Source: Gnetum montanum
Lineage: Eukaryota; Streptophyta; Gnetopsida; Gnetales; Gnetaceae
Direction of reading: 5' to 3'
Assembly (NCBI GenBank): GCA_015680685.1
Contig: MNCI01026399.1
Span: 575,392 to 635,391, forward strand
Length of the DNA stretch: 60,000 bases
Of this stretch, positions 11,545 to 23,483 are shown piece after piece (position 1 is the first letter of the stretch; the number at the start of each line of letters is the position of its first letter). The notes below the pieces were generated by a model. It did no database searches. It was not told where the DNA came from and was given only the letters and a program-made list of their open reading frames with translations. Position numbers and translations under genes: made by a program.

Positions 11545-12859
11545 TCTTCAATATTTTTAAGTGCTTTTTATCTTTTATTTTTATAATTTTTTATCATTTT
11601 CCTATTCTTTCTACTTTTTCTACATTTTATAATCGTTGTTTTATTTTTCCTTATATGTAATCTCACTATTGATCATGTTGCCCATGGAGGTGAGGTTTTT
11701 TCTCTATGTTGTCAAATCATAAGGGACTAATTATTTAGACATTAAGACTATGACATCCATTCACCCACTTCATTAATAAGAGGTTCTTGCTCTATTCTTA
11801 ATGGTAATCTTTTTCATCATTCAAACTCTAAATAACTTCATAACCATTATGCCTAGATGGAAGAGTGCAGAACCAAGATGAAATGTAATGGGTGTGACAT
11901 CAAGGGCATTTGTGCATTCCCTTTGGCTACTTCTATATGTTCTATCATGTTGATCATGTTGTAACCATATCCTTGTAGATCTAACAAAAAATGGAAGTAA
12001 GAGCAACTTTAACTAGCACTAAATAAACTTCTGCAGATCCCACTAGAAAGACATGTACCCATGCCTAAAGGTTGGCAACTTCTCAGAACCATAAAAAAAT
12101 ACGACAATAATTGTGCCATAATAATGCTTCTCCCTTGGACAAAATGCTAAGTGATGTTACTCCTTGCAACTTTGATAGTCTTATGGTTGTTTGTCGATGG
12201 GATGAAATAATGCAGTGTTACTGAAGGTGGTTTGGACTTGGTTTGAATCTTGAAAAGAAGAACACATGGTTATCTAACCATTAATAACACACAAGGTTTC
12301 ATTATGACCATGGTACAACACCTCATGTCTTGATTTCTATGATCCCTGCTTCAGTCCATTTCATCTTGTTGTCCAAATGTTCATACCTTGCGGTTTTGTG
12401 TAACATGGAGTAATTATCTCAATTTTGTGGTTCTAACATGAGTGTTTTGTTTCACAAGTATGAGTTGCATTCAACTCCTCTAGTGCCTATGAACATTTTA
12501 GGCATGGTTATGCAAGGGCATCATAGGCTAGAGCCTGCTTTGGGGAGGATCCACTTGTGTACCTTTTGTGAATTGTAGTTGTTTAACATGACCACATCAT
12601 TTTTCACCTTCCATGCACTCCAATTGTTATATTTTATTGTTTCCCTTATCATAAATATACTCTATCCCACAATCAAGCTCTCAACACCTTTTTTCTTGCT
12701 CATTCTCGTACTTTTACCATTGAAGACTTCATCCTATCCTAACTTCAGCACCTCCAATTAATTTTTCAACTTACCGAAATTGCAAAATTTAACTTTCAAC
12801 CTTCCAATCATACCCAGACCTACAGTTTGCATAACCTTTGGCCCCATAAAAATTGGAAT
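11545..12859 (+). other. Non-coding middle region of element B
   Basis: AT-rich, no sustained frame. 11560-11670 is T-rich, as after tract 1 in the relatives. 12510-12560 holds the block gagcctgctttggggagga, shared with N (51108-51166), C (32419-32463, minus), O (44815-44862, minus) and, more weakly, E (19483-19524, minus). The rest shows nothing I recognise. Confidence 0.5.
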
Positions 12860-12912
12860 TTTTGGACCTCAACATCATGTACCTAACATCAGGTCTAAAA
12901 AAAAGTATATAT
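12860..12912 (+). promoter_or_regulatory. Internal U3-like block with TATA box (element B)
   Basis: acctcaacatcatgtaccta and cctaacatcaggtc form an inverted-box arrangement followed by tatatatag at 12905-12913. B's own U3 contains gatctcatgtacttgatgtc (5' LTR) and taacgtcagatacctgacat (3' LTR) at the same position relative to a TATA box. The block precedes the 3' ORF remnant. Inferred internal promoter. Confidence 0.5.
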
Positions 12913-13084
12913 AGTGGACCTGCATGAAACATGAATCATTTCTCTCATTTGTTACTAGGGGAGTTGTTGAAATTTTTTCTCGCGACTTAGAGCTTTACAC
13001 CTCCTTCTTCCACTTGTGATATCTAGTTCTCTATTACTCCAATTTCTATATCATTTGAATCTATTTGAACCCAAAGTGTTCAAG

Positions 13085-13100
13085 TTTGTCATGGGGGGTG
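13085..13100 (+). promoter_or_regulatory. Internal polypurine-like tract 2 of element B
   Basis: tttgtcatggggggtg, about 175 bp after the internal TATA box, equivalent to 2725-2742 in A and 18714-18730 (minus) in E. Confidence 0.45.
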
Positions 13101-13259
13101 CATGTGTTCAAACTTTATGTCGATTTATTAAAATTTGCTATTACCCAGAAGGTACTCTAATGGTAAGAATGTTAAAAATCATAGGACCTATAATGAAAAA
13201 TAATTAACGATAATGCCAAACATCCAATTTTCCTAACCCTCAAGCCTAAAACCATTATT

Positions 13260-14020
13260 TTAGGCCACATATAATGAAAAAGAAACTAGTTGCAAGGGGT
13301 CATAGAAGAGATAGTAATCAAGATTAGCGAGTGGTAGAATGAGGCTAAGAAACACGAAAAGTTAAAAGAACACTTCCAAGACTAGGTTGGCATGTACAAG
13401 GAAATTAATGAGAAAGAAATCAAGATGACCAAGGTTTACATCAACTCTTTAGCAACACAAAATTCTGAATGGCAGGCCATTCTAGATAGTTATACCATGG
13501 TTCAACAAGTGGAAGTTAAAAATAAGCACCTGCAAACAAAAGATTTGAAGGAATACATGGTGTTGGCTAACCTCAGATATGCCAACCTTACCATGTTACT
13601 AGTAAGTTGTCCTCAAAGTGAGTTGGAGAAGAAAGTGGTGACCACTTACGCATTTTATGAGAAGGAGTTTGTGAATTGGAAGGGTGCTTTACAAAAGTTA
13701 CAAGTGGAAAACATAGAATTAGAGGTGGTCAAAGCTAGCTACCAGGGATAGAAAGATGTAGCCTCGAGCCTAGCTTAAAGATTGACAAACTATCATGAGC
13801 TATAGGATAAAGCTAGGGCCTTCCAGGAGGAATGATGGTAGTTTGTAGCATGGTACATCAAGGCAAATCAAATGTTTCTGCAACTAACATTCCTTGAAAT
13901 GTACCGATGCTAGCACACATTAGCACAGCAACCTGGACGGTGCATGACCCAAGGACAGAGGAGGAAAAATTGTAGGCCTTGCTCAACCATTACAAATTCC
14001 AGCACCCTGATGACAAAGGG
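13260..14020 (+). pseudogene. 3' ORF remnant of element B, coiled-coil part only
   Basis: The best uninterrupted piece is 13392-13751 (119 codons, MYKEINEKEIK to VVKASYQG). The frame can be read on both sides through stops, from about 13260 to 13960. It aligns by eye with the C-terminal half of the A ORF: LANLRYANLTMLL with LANLQYANLAMLT, SELEKKVVTTYAFYEKEF with SELVKKVASSYLLYKAEF, and further on NYHEL with NDYQDL. The composition is heptad-like and charged. The N-terminal domain seen in A at 3330-3790 is not visible, so the ORF was shortened. Its role is unknown; see the A entry. Confidence 0.6.
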
Positions 14021-14251
14021 AAGTGACCAATGGAAGAGCCACCACTTTGGGCACTACATGAGCCTCCCAGTCTTGTTTTGTCTTGTCTTGCTTTGTAATA
14101 ATGTGTTCAATTTTTATACTACACCACTACAACATGCGAAGAGTCAATTATTTTATCCATTATTGGAGTTAGTCAATATTTCCACACCTACCAATATTTT
14201 GTAAAGGACTTATTTCTCATTTTTCTTTAACTTGAGGATGAGTTTTCATTC

Positions 14252-14264
14252 AGTTATGGGGGTA
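14252..14264 (+). promoter_or_regulatory. 3' polypurine tract of element B
   Basis: agttatgggggta immediately before the LTR start tgatgag. It is preceded by gaggatgagttttcattc, shared with A and N. Confidence 0.8.
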
Positions 14265-15067
14265 TGATGAGTGGTGATGTGACAAGCCCTAACGTCAGAT
14301 ACCTGACATCATCTCATTTGGACCTTACCTATAAATACTACACTTGGGCTTCCAAATAGGATAGCTTAGCTTAGATCTTAGAAATAGCTAGCTTTCAATT
14401 TCTCTTCTTTTAAGTCTGTTAGCATGCCTATGGTGTGATGTTTGTAATCGTATGGCACCTTTGTTTGAGTGCCACGTACTTGCACACATTACATGACTAG
14501 CAATGAAGATGAAGATTACTTCCATCATTGTAGCATCCACTTAGCTTAATATTTTTGTTTTAATTATTTAATGATTCCTTAGTTAAATATTTTCATTTAT
14601 TGTTATTTACTATTACTATTGTTAAGAAAAATGTGTAAGCCTTAATCACGAGAATTTAAGTGTAAATACTTGGTTGCCCAAAGGTGTAACGTTTGGCACA
14701 ACTACTCACATACACTTGGTAAACCTAGAAGTAGCCCCATGAAGTCCAAGATGTGTACAGATAGTTATGAGTGGATACCATCACCCTAGGCTAATTTAGA
14801 ATTTATTCTTTTATTATTTATTAGTTGATCAATTTATCTCTTTTTGTCACCAAGAGTAGCAAAGAGTTAGAAAACATCATATACCTCACTTTGGACTAAA
14901 CCATACGTGACAAAGCTACGACTGGTCCAAGTGGGAAGATAATGAACTACGATCCAAGCATAATGATCTAGATACCACAACTAGTCCCATCGACAAAATT
15001 CGACCATATCATGCGTAAACACTTGTGAGTTGTATGGTTGAGCATAGGGGTACCTTGCTGCTCATCA
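14265..15067 (+). repeat. 3' LTR of element B
   Basis: Begins tgatgagtggtgatgtgaca and ends ggtaccttgctgctcatca. TATA box acctataaatac at 14327-14338. U3 keeps only one inverted unit (taacgtcagatacctgacat) where the 5' LTR has about three. R/U5 is otherwise clearly the same sequence with scattered transitions. Confidence 0.85.
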
Positions 15068-15634
15068 ATGTTAACTCCTAATTTATTGTTGTTCTTGTAA
15101 CTTTAGATATTATCTCATAAATCAATTGTAGACCTTCACTACTCCTTGGTTTCAACTATTTTCTTTTAGTTTCCAAAGCAAAAATCCAACAGTTAGTCAC
15201 AGAGGATTTCCCTCAATAACATTGTAGTGCATTTCACAAATGTAAACTTGTCAAATTACTAATAAATTAGCCATGAGTTCTTGTCAAAATTCTTATTCCA
15301 AGTTTATTACTTTCACTAGAATCCTTAAACATAAGGACTTATAATAGGCTTATGCTAAATTTAACTTCAATAAAAAGAAATTTTAATTGCTTGTGTATCC
15401 ACTTTGACTCAACAATCCAGAGATACTAAGAAATAATTTATCTCATACTCCCAGTCACACTCCATAGGAATATGACAACCAAAAGAACAATACTAAATGG
15501 ATCATTTTCCCAAACTAATGTCACTTATGGTCTTCAAATGTGTATCTTTTTATTCTTATATATCATTTTTCCATATCGATTGATTTCATATTCTTGCTCC
15601 ATAAAATGGCTAAAATGTACCAACAAGAAGAAAA
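15068..15634. other. Unassigned stretch between elements B and E
   Basis: AT-rich, no domain recognised. It lies where the R/U5 end of the E 3' LTR should be, but I cannot align it with 39923-40600. It may be sequence exposed by deletion, or a diverged LTR end. Short ORFs here look like chance. Confidence 0.3.
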
Positions 15635-16209
15635 TTAACTTACCTAAGCAAGGAAAATCTCTTCACATAAAACTAGATACAAAAAAATAAAATGAAATGC
15701 TTGAAATCAATATTATTATTTGAAGGAACTCAATCTAGGTATTTATAGTTTTCACATAGGAACAAAAGAGGTTCATCAACACCTAGACATCAATGAACGG
15801 TCATTAACACAATCCAAGCTAAACCTAGGTGCATAAGTAAAATCATGTAAACCAGGCCTACTAAGGGATATGTCAATGTCCTTGTATCAACACAAAGGAT
15901 GCATGAATTCAAGGTAGTTAGTGCATCCCTACCAAATAATACACTTTGCTCAATTCATTCTTGATGTATGCTAAAACTTGAGGAAGCATGTCAGAGGGAT
16001 CCTAGTACATTCTAATGAAGCTAGAATCATCCTAGAGATCTTGGAATTATGCATACAACCTTAGAGTATGACCCAAGAGGATGAGGATGCATCTTTAAAG
16101 ACCAAGAACCACTACCAAATGTGCTAGATCATAAACACTTGGCATATGAAACACTTTTGAAATCTATGACTCATAATTGATATACAAAATGTTACTAAAT
16201 GACTTATCA
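15635..16209 (-). repeat. Partial 3' LTR of element E
   Basis: Aligns with 40595-41174: both have caaggaaaatct/cgagctcttcacacaaaa-like sequence, a minus-strand TATA box (ctataaatacc at about 15738-15748), the gaccaagaaccactac phrase (16099-16114 and 41067-41082), and a terminus near ttatca/ttcatca. The remaining R/U5 side is missing or too diverged to see. Confidence 0.7.
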
Positions 16210-16222
16210 TTCTTCCATGATT
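16210..16222 (-). promoter_or_regulatory. 3' polypurine tract of element E
   Basis: On the minus strand aatcatggaagaa abuts the LTR, a decayed form of the family tcatgggggta. Confidence 0.5.
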
Positions 16223-16239
16223 GAGTTAAGCTAGTCTTA

Positions 16240-18450
16240 TATCTTTAATTCCAAAAGTACAAGACTAGAAGTAAACACATGACATGATCAATGTAGAGGA
16301 ATATGAGTGACAAATGTATAGACCATGAGTACAATACAAGCCACCTTATCAATAAGTACTAGGGAGTGGTGGCTAAAAGAATAACCCCTCTAATGTGCTT
16401 TCTTAGTATGGGAAGAAGCTTAAAGAGATGGGTGCAGACATATGAAATCTTTGAAGTTTTGCTTATAGGTCTATCACCCTTACTTGAAGCTATCTATTTA
16501 GTTCATGTATCAGTCATTGCTCTCATAGAAGTGCTTGTCATCATTCCTCAGCATCAACGTGGAACTACTCATGACTTCTTTTCACCTACAAGAGCTCATG
16601 CTAGGATACGTCTAACTTAACTATCACTTGATGAAGTTTTTCCTCTAACTCAATGTGCTATTGACATACAAAAGTTTGGACCATATAAAGATACCTCCTC
16701 AATTCCACCTCCATGTCCTCCTCATCTTTGTTAAATCTTTACTTAAGGACTACTACAATTTCTTCATGGCAAAGTATGTAGATGTTTTCCAATAATTCCA
16801 TATTCTCCTATAGATTTGGTTTGCTTACAACCATTGTTCAAAGTTTGACATGCAAAGTGTCAAATTTCTCCTTCACCTTGCACCTCTCTCTAGTTATATG
16901 TTCATTTAATAGTACTATAAGTTTGTGCATTCTACGTACCTTAACATCCTAGCTTGTCTACTCAATTAGATAGATCTTTGTAAGATCATTGGTTCCCCTA
17001 GTAGTCTTGTTTTTCATATCCTACCATAAGTTCCAACACTCTTTCTCTTTGTAAAGGTACTTGTCTTGAAATTGGGCCATGATTTGAATTTCAGCTTCTA
17101 AACTTCTCACCTACTAGGAAAGGAAGAGTACTTGCTTTTTTTTATTCATTATTTCCTACTCTTGGGACTGATACTTTAACATTTTGATCTATTTCTCTAA
17201 TCCATCTTTCATTAAAATAACTTCTTCATCAACCTAGTGTGTCTGGAATAGTTTAATCTACAAGTTCTTAATTTACACCACTTGAGTAATTATAGAAGGT
17301 GCAAATACTAACAATATGAGATGTTCTAATTGTTCATATAATTGTCATATCTCAATCTACCTTCTTTGTAACTTCCTCTGATAAAATATTCTATCAGCAT
17401 GGATGATCTCCAATTTGATCTATACCATGATGAGTTCAATATCTACTTTAGTATCAATATTCCTCAATAGGAACTCCATGCTAGGATCAGCTCTCTACTT
17501 CTCCTCTACATAGTAACTAGTCCCAAGTTATTCTATGGGTACCTGGAGGACTTTAGCCACATGCTAGATGTTGTACATGCTACACCTTGATTGATGTAAT
17601 GAGGAAATACTTTGTGAAGGCATTGAAGTCTAAAACTAAACAGGGACATCAAAGTGAGCCATGGGTGGATCATCTAGTAATGGAGGAAACTAGAAGAGAT
17701 CCTCTCTTATCATCTAACCACCCACAATGGCTTCCATTGTTTGCAAGAAATTCCTACAAAGATCCTTCAAACCTTTAACCAAGAGGTCAAGAAATGAATT
17801 CACTAGTTCATTACACTTGCATTTCTTGTGATGCTTGTAGTGCAATTAATGCTCTTATGTGACACAAGTGAAGCTAGTCTAAAGGTCAAATATAAGATAC
17901 CTCTATGGAAGGCATATCATCCTCCAAATAGGGTACTACTCCAATGACCTCTAGGCATAATCTTAGAGCAACCATCATTACATTTTTTCAATCCATCATT
18001 CCTACAATTGTGTCGAATATTGATCCAATCACCTCTAGACGTAATATTGGAGCAACCAACATTACATTTTCCCAAGTCATCATTCATTCAATTTTTGGAT
18101 GCCTTCCCATATGATTGAGTATGCCTACTAGCTTCCAAAGTTTTTAGATTAACCTTGGAAAAGCATAGACCTTACTCTTATCCCTATTCATATCCTTGAT
18201 TTTCTAGATCAAGGCTTTGTAGAAAAAATATTGGATGTTGATGGTATCCTTTACCCTTATCATGGATACAACTTTTTCCCCCTTGAGTAGAGATACCCAA
18301 TGGTCATTTAGTGGGTAAAAATTTGTGAGTGATAAGTTTTTACATGATATTTTAAACCAAGGAAATTTATACATTTTCACCTCTACTTTGTCCATATCAA
18401 AAGCCTCAAATAGAATCTTTAACCTAAGCTTGGGCTTATTCTTATGAATC
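16240..18450 (-). pseudogene. 3' ORF remnant of element E, coiled-coil rich
   Basis: Minus-strand conceptual translation gives long charged stretches with stops. The best piece is 18204-18395 (MDKVEVKMYKFPWFKISC), preceded in frame by LRLKILFEAF. A coiled-coil stretch follows about 17550-16640 (EVRSLEAEIQIMAQFQ, then YLYKEKECWNLW). The position between the PPT and the internal promoter-like block equals that of the 3' ORF in A and B. I could not align it residue by residue with A, so common origin rests on position, composition and the shared flanking motifs. Confidence 0.4.
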
Positions 18451-18713
18451 CATGACCTTTGCTAGGTCTACATAGCTAGGATCACAATTGGTCCAAAATA
18501 ATGAATTGCAAATTCTAGTAAAAATCAAGTGAGTTTCCTAGGCATCATACTACTATTGCAAAATTTGCATGTAAAAATAATGATAAATACAACCTTTAGA
18601 ACACTTGAGAAACATTATCACAACTATTGAATCATGGCATGCATGGGTAAGTATAAGTAGAGTAGTGATTTTTAAATAACCTCAAATGCATTAACTACAT
18701 GCTCAAATTGGTG

Positions 18714-18730
18714 TCTCTCCCCCACAACTA
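18714..18730 (-). promoter_or_regulatory. Internal polypurine-like tract 2 of element E
   Basis: Minus strand reads tagttgtgggggagaga, about 230 bp downstream of the internal TATA box and just upstream of the 3' ORF, as at 2725 in A and 13085 in B. Confidence 0.4.
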
Positions 18731-18956
18731 AGTTACAAGATACCAGGCTTGAAACACAATTAGAACTCCAAGGATAAGAAGACCAAAGAAAAATTCTTAT
18801 AAAGATATTACTAATCAAAGCATGGAGCTAAAAAATCTTGTAGAGTTTTATTTTTATGCTATGATCAATAGCAACGGAAAGTAAAAAATAGAATGAAAAT
18901 GTTAAAAAATGTGTTTGGAAGCTTACCCCTTTCTCCACCCCTCCCCTCCCCCCTCT

Positions 18957-19075
18957 TTCAATTTATAGTTTTTTATTGATGCAAGTGATGGTGCCCTAGC
19001 ATAGGGACACTAACATAGGAGGTGTGTCAACACATCCTTCCAAATAGGGAAAATTTACTAAATTTTCCATTTACA
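18957..19075 (-). promoter_or_regulatory. Internal U3-like block with TATA box (element E)
   Basis: Minus strand: tgtgttgacacacc (inverted repeat), ctatgttagtgtccctatgc, ctagggcaccatcac, then aactataaattg as TATA box (18959-18970). The U3 of the E 5' LTR (40840-40870, minus) has cctatgtcagtgtacccc and ctacgttagtgtggg before its own TATA box. The gagggggg-rich run at 18935-18958 follows on the minus strand. Confidence 0.5.
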
Positions 19076-19694
19076 TCCTAAACTTATCTTCTTCTACAAC
19101 TAGAGCCTCGTGCAAGATCCAAAACATGCCAAAATCATCATGAATTAACATCACAAGACATACAAGAAGTAAGATAACAAGAACATCACAAATCATGAAA
19201 AAGAAGTTGATTGATCAATGTATGTTTTCCTATGAAACAAAAGCTAGAAAATAGAGGTCGTAATAAGAGGAGAATGAATAGAGCACCAAGAATAATGGAA
19301 TACAAGCATAAGTAAATTGGACTAAATGAAATTTTTCATGGTCAAACCTTAAAGCATAAGAGAGTAAAGACTTATACAAGTGAAAGATCAATCAAATGTC
19401 TTATGCAATGCAGCCCTCACCATCATGGGGAGATAAGTGTTAGCTTACTCACTTATAATGTCAATCCATAAAGGATTCAAAAGTGAATCCTCACCAAAGT
19501 AGGCACTTATCTTTCATGCCCTTGTGAAACCCATTGTTAGAACACCTATAGATTCTCAACAACCAGTGAGACATTAGCATCAACCATGAGTCTATCCCCT
19601 TGGATGGTTAGATCTCATCCTCTAGTTTGTCTAATCAACTTCCTACCACAGATAGCCATGGATAAAAATGCAAGAGAAGAGATGAAGAATAAAA
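19076..19694 (-). other. Non-coding region of element E between gag and the internal promoter-like block
   Basis: Contains a weak copy of the conserved block at 19483-19524 (minus: gggcatg, then tgcctactttggtgaggat). The remainder is AT-rich with no frame. The boundary with element L is not resolved; the position given is where similarity to the L 3' LTR fades. Confidence 0.4.
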
Positions 19695-20041
19695 GATGAA
19701 TGAGAGAAACAAGATGAGAGTGCAATATCATTAGATCCCCAACTCATGTAAGACTAATCAACTAGGAAAATTTTCAAACAAAGCTATCAAAGTAACACAC
19801 AAAGGAAAGCATCATAAGGATGTAGCCAAAGAAAGAAATAAGAAAATAAGTCATTTTGAAGAATAGATTTGTAAAAATATTGGAAGACACCAAGAATGAC
19901 TATACAATATGAACAATATGATTATGAAAGATGTACAATGCCAAACCTTTAATTCATAAGTTATATATTACGTTTCCTCATAACCTAAATGATCTTTGTA
20001 TAATTAGAGTTATCCAAGAGATGTAAAACCAAACTCTAACA
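19695..20041 (+). repeat. 5' LTR of element L (3' portion)
   Basis: From aggcatcataaggatgtagcc-like sequence at 19808 to caaactctaaca at 20041 it is closely similar to 24200-24442. Upstream of about 19695 similarity fades, so the 5' part is deleted or highly diverged. Confidence 0.75.
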
Positions 20042-20053
20042 TGGTATCAGAGC
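20042..20053 (+). promoter_or_regulatory. Primer-binding site of element L (initiator tRNA-Met)
   Basis: tggtatcagagc, a perfect 12-base match to the usual plant copia primer site, directly after the LTR. Confidence 0.9.
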
Positions 20054-21329
20054 AATAGTTGGAATTTGGTTATAAGAACAAGTAATTATGATAAAATAGA
20101 ATTAGAAATATTGAAATTAGAGTGAAGTGATGTGTCAAGAGATCATAATAAGTCATAAACAAAAGACACTTATATGAGATAGTTATATGAAGTAGTTAAT
20201 TAATTGAACAATAAATATGGAGACAAAGGTGTAAGGAATAGAAACATGGACTAATATATTGTTGAGCATAAGAGAGAGAAAAGATTATAATATAGTAGGA
20301 GAGTAGAACAAAATCAAGAAGCAAGTTCATAAGTAGATGAAGCTTCTGAAAACATCCTTAGAAAGAATGTTGAAGACTCTTATGATGTCAATAGATTAGA
20401 AGAATGATACTTGACATCATCCGCTTGTAGAACATCATATGAAGTATATTATACATATACTTCTACGAATTGAAGACAAGTTAGACAAGTTTCTACAACA
20501 TTCAAAAATAGTAAAAGATTTCACAAAAGGATGCATGAATAAACAAATACAAAAAACAACAATAGAGGACAAGCAAGAAGGCCTTATAACTAGAATCAAG
20601 AATCCATAAATAAGCCCTAATCTTCTAAACCACAAACGACCAATTATTTGAAACCTTATCATCTAAAATTGCATGATATCAACTCCATCCTTTGAAATGA
20701 ATAAAAGAAATAAAGCTAAGTCATTATAAGACTTAACTTAGATCTTATAAGATCATGTGAAGCAAAAAATAAATAAATAAAGGGGAAATTTTTAAAATCA
20801 TCTCTTTACACTATGGATGATCATTGTCTTAAGCATTAATCCTCCTACCAATAACATGAGTAATCATAAATACCATAAACAAAGATAAAAATCTCTCAAA
20901 TTTACAAGTAACAAGTAAGAGTTGAGTAAAATTTTACAATGATTTGAGCACAATCAAAACAAGGGTTTTCTATGTATTCAGTTAAAAATTTTCATTCATG
21001 AGTTCTACAAATTTCATTCATACCATTATTTGAGTGCCAAGATTGAGAATAAAATGATTCCAAAGAAGAGGATTAATTTTGATGTAGTTTTGGCTATAAG
21101 TAATTTTTTATCATGTCAAATATCAATCCTATTTGAGGAAATCTTAAGCTAAAAAACATAATTACTTACAACTCAAATTTCCTATGATAGAGACTTGAAC
21201 TAAGGATATTCAACAAATTGAAGATAGTCTACATGGCTAACTATGCAAAATTTTAGCTTTCTTCATTAGAATTGATGATTGATGATTGATAATAAAATAA
21301 ACTAGTCATTGTATTCATATTCTAATGGA
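20054..21329 (+). other. Leader of element L
   Basis: Strongly A-rich sequence with no sustained frame on either strand. It occupies the place where copia gag would begin, but no gag motif or zinc knuckle is visible. Confidence 0.4.
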
Positions 21330-23400
21330 GTAATGGAAATTCTCTATTAGGGTAATTCTATTCATGTGTTAATCTCTAAAGAAATCATTCATCTTATTGC
21401 CAACAATAAGAATGTTTATTTGTCATTTATGGATACTCACTTTCTTAATCATGGAGTCCTAGTTTCTACATTTCTTTCCAAGAAAGATCTAGAAGAATGT
21501 AGACTGCACCCTTAAGTAAACACAAATATACTGGCAGAACCTATTTGTTCCATGTGTAAAATTTATAATGCATAGATAGACTTTACCAATCATCATACTA
21601 TAGTCCAACGGAGTACCATTAAGACCTTGTATTATAGTTAAGTTGGGACTTGAAATGCACTTGGGCAAGAATTGTAGTGCATAATTTCTATCATGCATTT
21701 ATGAAGGTGAAAGAGAAAGCAAGTAGTAAATTTGGATTTGCATAACTTCTTATACTATTGGAACAAATATTTTGCACATAAGTTTCTACTTAGTTACTAG
21801 CATGTGTGGTCATCCATGTTCTTCTAGGAGAAAGTGAGATTATGAACCTATCCAACAAGAATCAAATGACATGTAAATAAATGGTAATCATAATGCTAAA
21901 GGACCAGACTTATCAAGAATCAACCAACATTAGGATATCAGCATCAATATCATTCAAGGGAGCCTTGACACTTACTCCTAAAGATGAGTGTGCCATGAAG
22001 AAGCTAAGGAATTTATCCATTATGAAAAAGTCTACATCCAGTAAAGAAAAGTTCATGGATGATGAGTTCTTATCTATTGCTTCTTTTAATTACTATAGAC
22101 ATTAATTCATACATAGGCTTTTTAGTTTCAATTACTACTACTTTAGTTGGACATCACTAATTGATAAATATGACTAAAGCATCACAAAGCCTAAGGGCCT
22201 GTGTTAACTTAATGACTGCCAGTGTCTACAAATTATTATGAGCACAAAATTATTATCCTACATATGAATTCCTTATTTGTATGAATGGAATAATAACAAG
22301 AAATTTTAGAAAGAATTGATTAGAGATTAGAGTAAGAATGTCAAAGTAGCAATCAAAAGGGAATTTCAGTATTAGTTGAACACCATGCAGCAAAACACAT
22401 TGAATGATCATGAACTTGTGAGAGCTATAGTATATCTTTATGTTAAATCTATGATTCATTATGGAGAATTCAAGCAAGTAGCATATAGTAAATATGATGA
22501 AACTTTAGTGCTTGTTAAGAATTTATTATTAATAGGAAATCATAAGGAAGAATGAAAAACTATTCTACAAACACATATCAACAAATATGATAAAATGAAA
22601 TTATATTTTCAAAAGTTTGCTCAAATAGTGGAATAGTATAAATCACACATTAGTTCTAAATTACAATTATTGGATCAAGAACCAAGTCAAATAGCTCTAT
22701 ATATAAAAAAGAAGGAGAAGAAAATTATGAAGATTATGGAACAATACTTGCAAAAGAAGAAAGAATTAAAGGACAAAGCTCGTAACATGAAGTAAGAAAT
22801 TAAAGATCTTCATGAAACCAATCAAGAATTAGTAATAGAGCATTAGAAACTCTAGGTTAACATCTAGGAAGCTAAGGAAAGGATGCATGCTACAAACTCA
22901 ACAATAATAAAGGGATACAAACATCAGCTCATCTTCAAAGAATAAAAAGTGAAGGCTTACAAGAAAGAATTGGAAAAGCTATGGAAGAAAATGGAAGAAC
23001 TAAAGGCATTCATGAAGCCACAACAATAAGAAGCATTGTACTTAGAGTCAGGACAACATGTACCAAAAGCTAAAGTGCTTCATTCTCCCACTACTAGAAA
23101 AGTAACTAATCTCGTTCATGTTTTCCTCTCTATTCTTGAAGTCTCATCTAAAACTGAAGAATCCATGTTTGACTTAGATACATCCTTTGTCACAAAAATG
23201 AAGTCCACTCTATCCATTCGACAACCTAGCACTCATGATATACATTTCTATATTTTCGATTACTAATAAAAAGTAGCAATTCTATGTGTCTGATCTATGC
23301 TATGTATTTGTTATTTCTACAAACTTATGAGTGAAGGGGAGTAATTCCATCAATTCTTACAAATATATAATTCTTTATGATTGGTTACCATAAATTATTA
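21330..23400 (+). pseudogene. Unknown broken ORF of element L with a long coiled coil
   Basis: Plus-strand frame with many stops. Readable pieces are a 21340-21510 segment (NSIHVLISKEIIHLIANNKN), 21881-22105 (74 codons), about 22350-22550, and a long charged stretch 22560-23035 dominated by K, E, Q and L in heptad-like order. A Ser/Thr-rich tail (23036-23266, HVPKAKVLHSP) follows. None matches a retroelement enzyme or the usual copia gag that I know. It could be a captured gene fragment, a divergent gag, or an ORF proper to this non-autonomous family. Confidence 0.4.
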
Positions 23401-23469
23401 TATGATTCATAAATTAAGAATAATACTCATCAACATCATAAGAAACAACAAAAAACATTATAAAACTAA

Positions 23470-23483
23470 CACTTAAAGGGGAC
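23470..23483 (+). promoter_or_regulatory. Polypurine tract of element L
   Basis: acttaaaggggac just upstream of the LTR start tgttaga, the usual copia position. Confidence 0.7.

Larger units (their letters stand above)
8083..15067 (+). mobile_element. Element B: gag-only Athila-like LTR retrotransposon with a 3' ORF remnant
   Basis: Complete LTR-to-LTR structure of about 6.98 kb: 5' LTR 8083-8954, tRNA-Asp-type PBS, gag 9080-11544, non-coding region, internal U3-like/TATA block, 3' ORF remnant, PPT and 3' LTR 14265-15067. No protease, RT, RNase H or integrase is visible between gag and the 3' ORF, so it is non-autonomous. The 5-bp flanks read aaatt (8078-8082) and atgtt (15068-15072), a poor duplication, so the insertion is old or one flank was altered. 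The LTRs differ in length (872 against 803 bp), mostly in U3. Confidence 0.85.

Noticed and set aside
19620-19635. gtttg as target duplication of element L (matching 24443-24447)
   Set aside because: The following bases do not continue as the L LTR, so the match may be chance.
20435-20662. Minus ORF of 75 codons in the leader of element L
   Set aside because: The antisense of A-rich sequence gives hydrophobic F/I/L-rich frames; no motif and no support from other copies.
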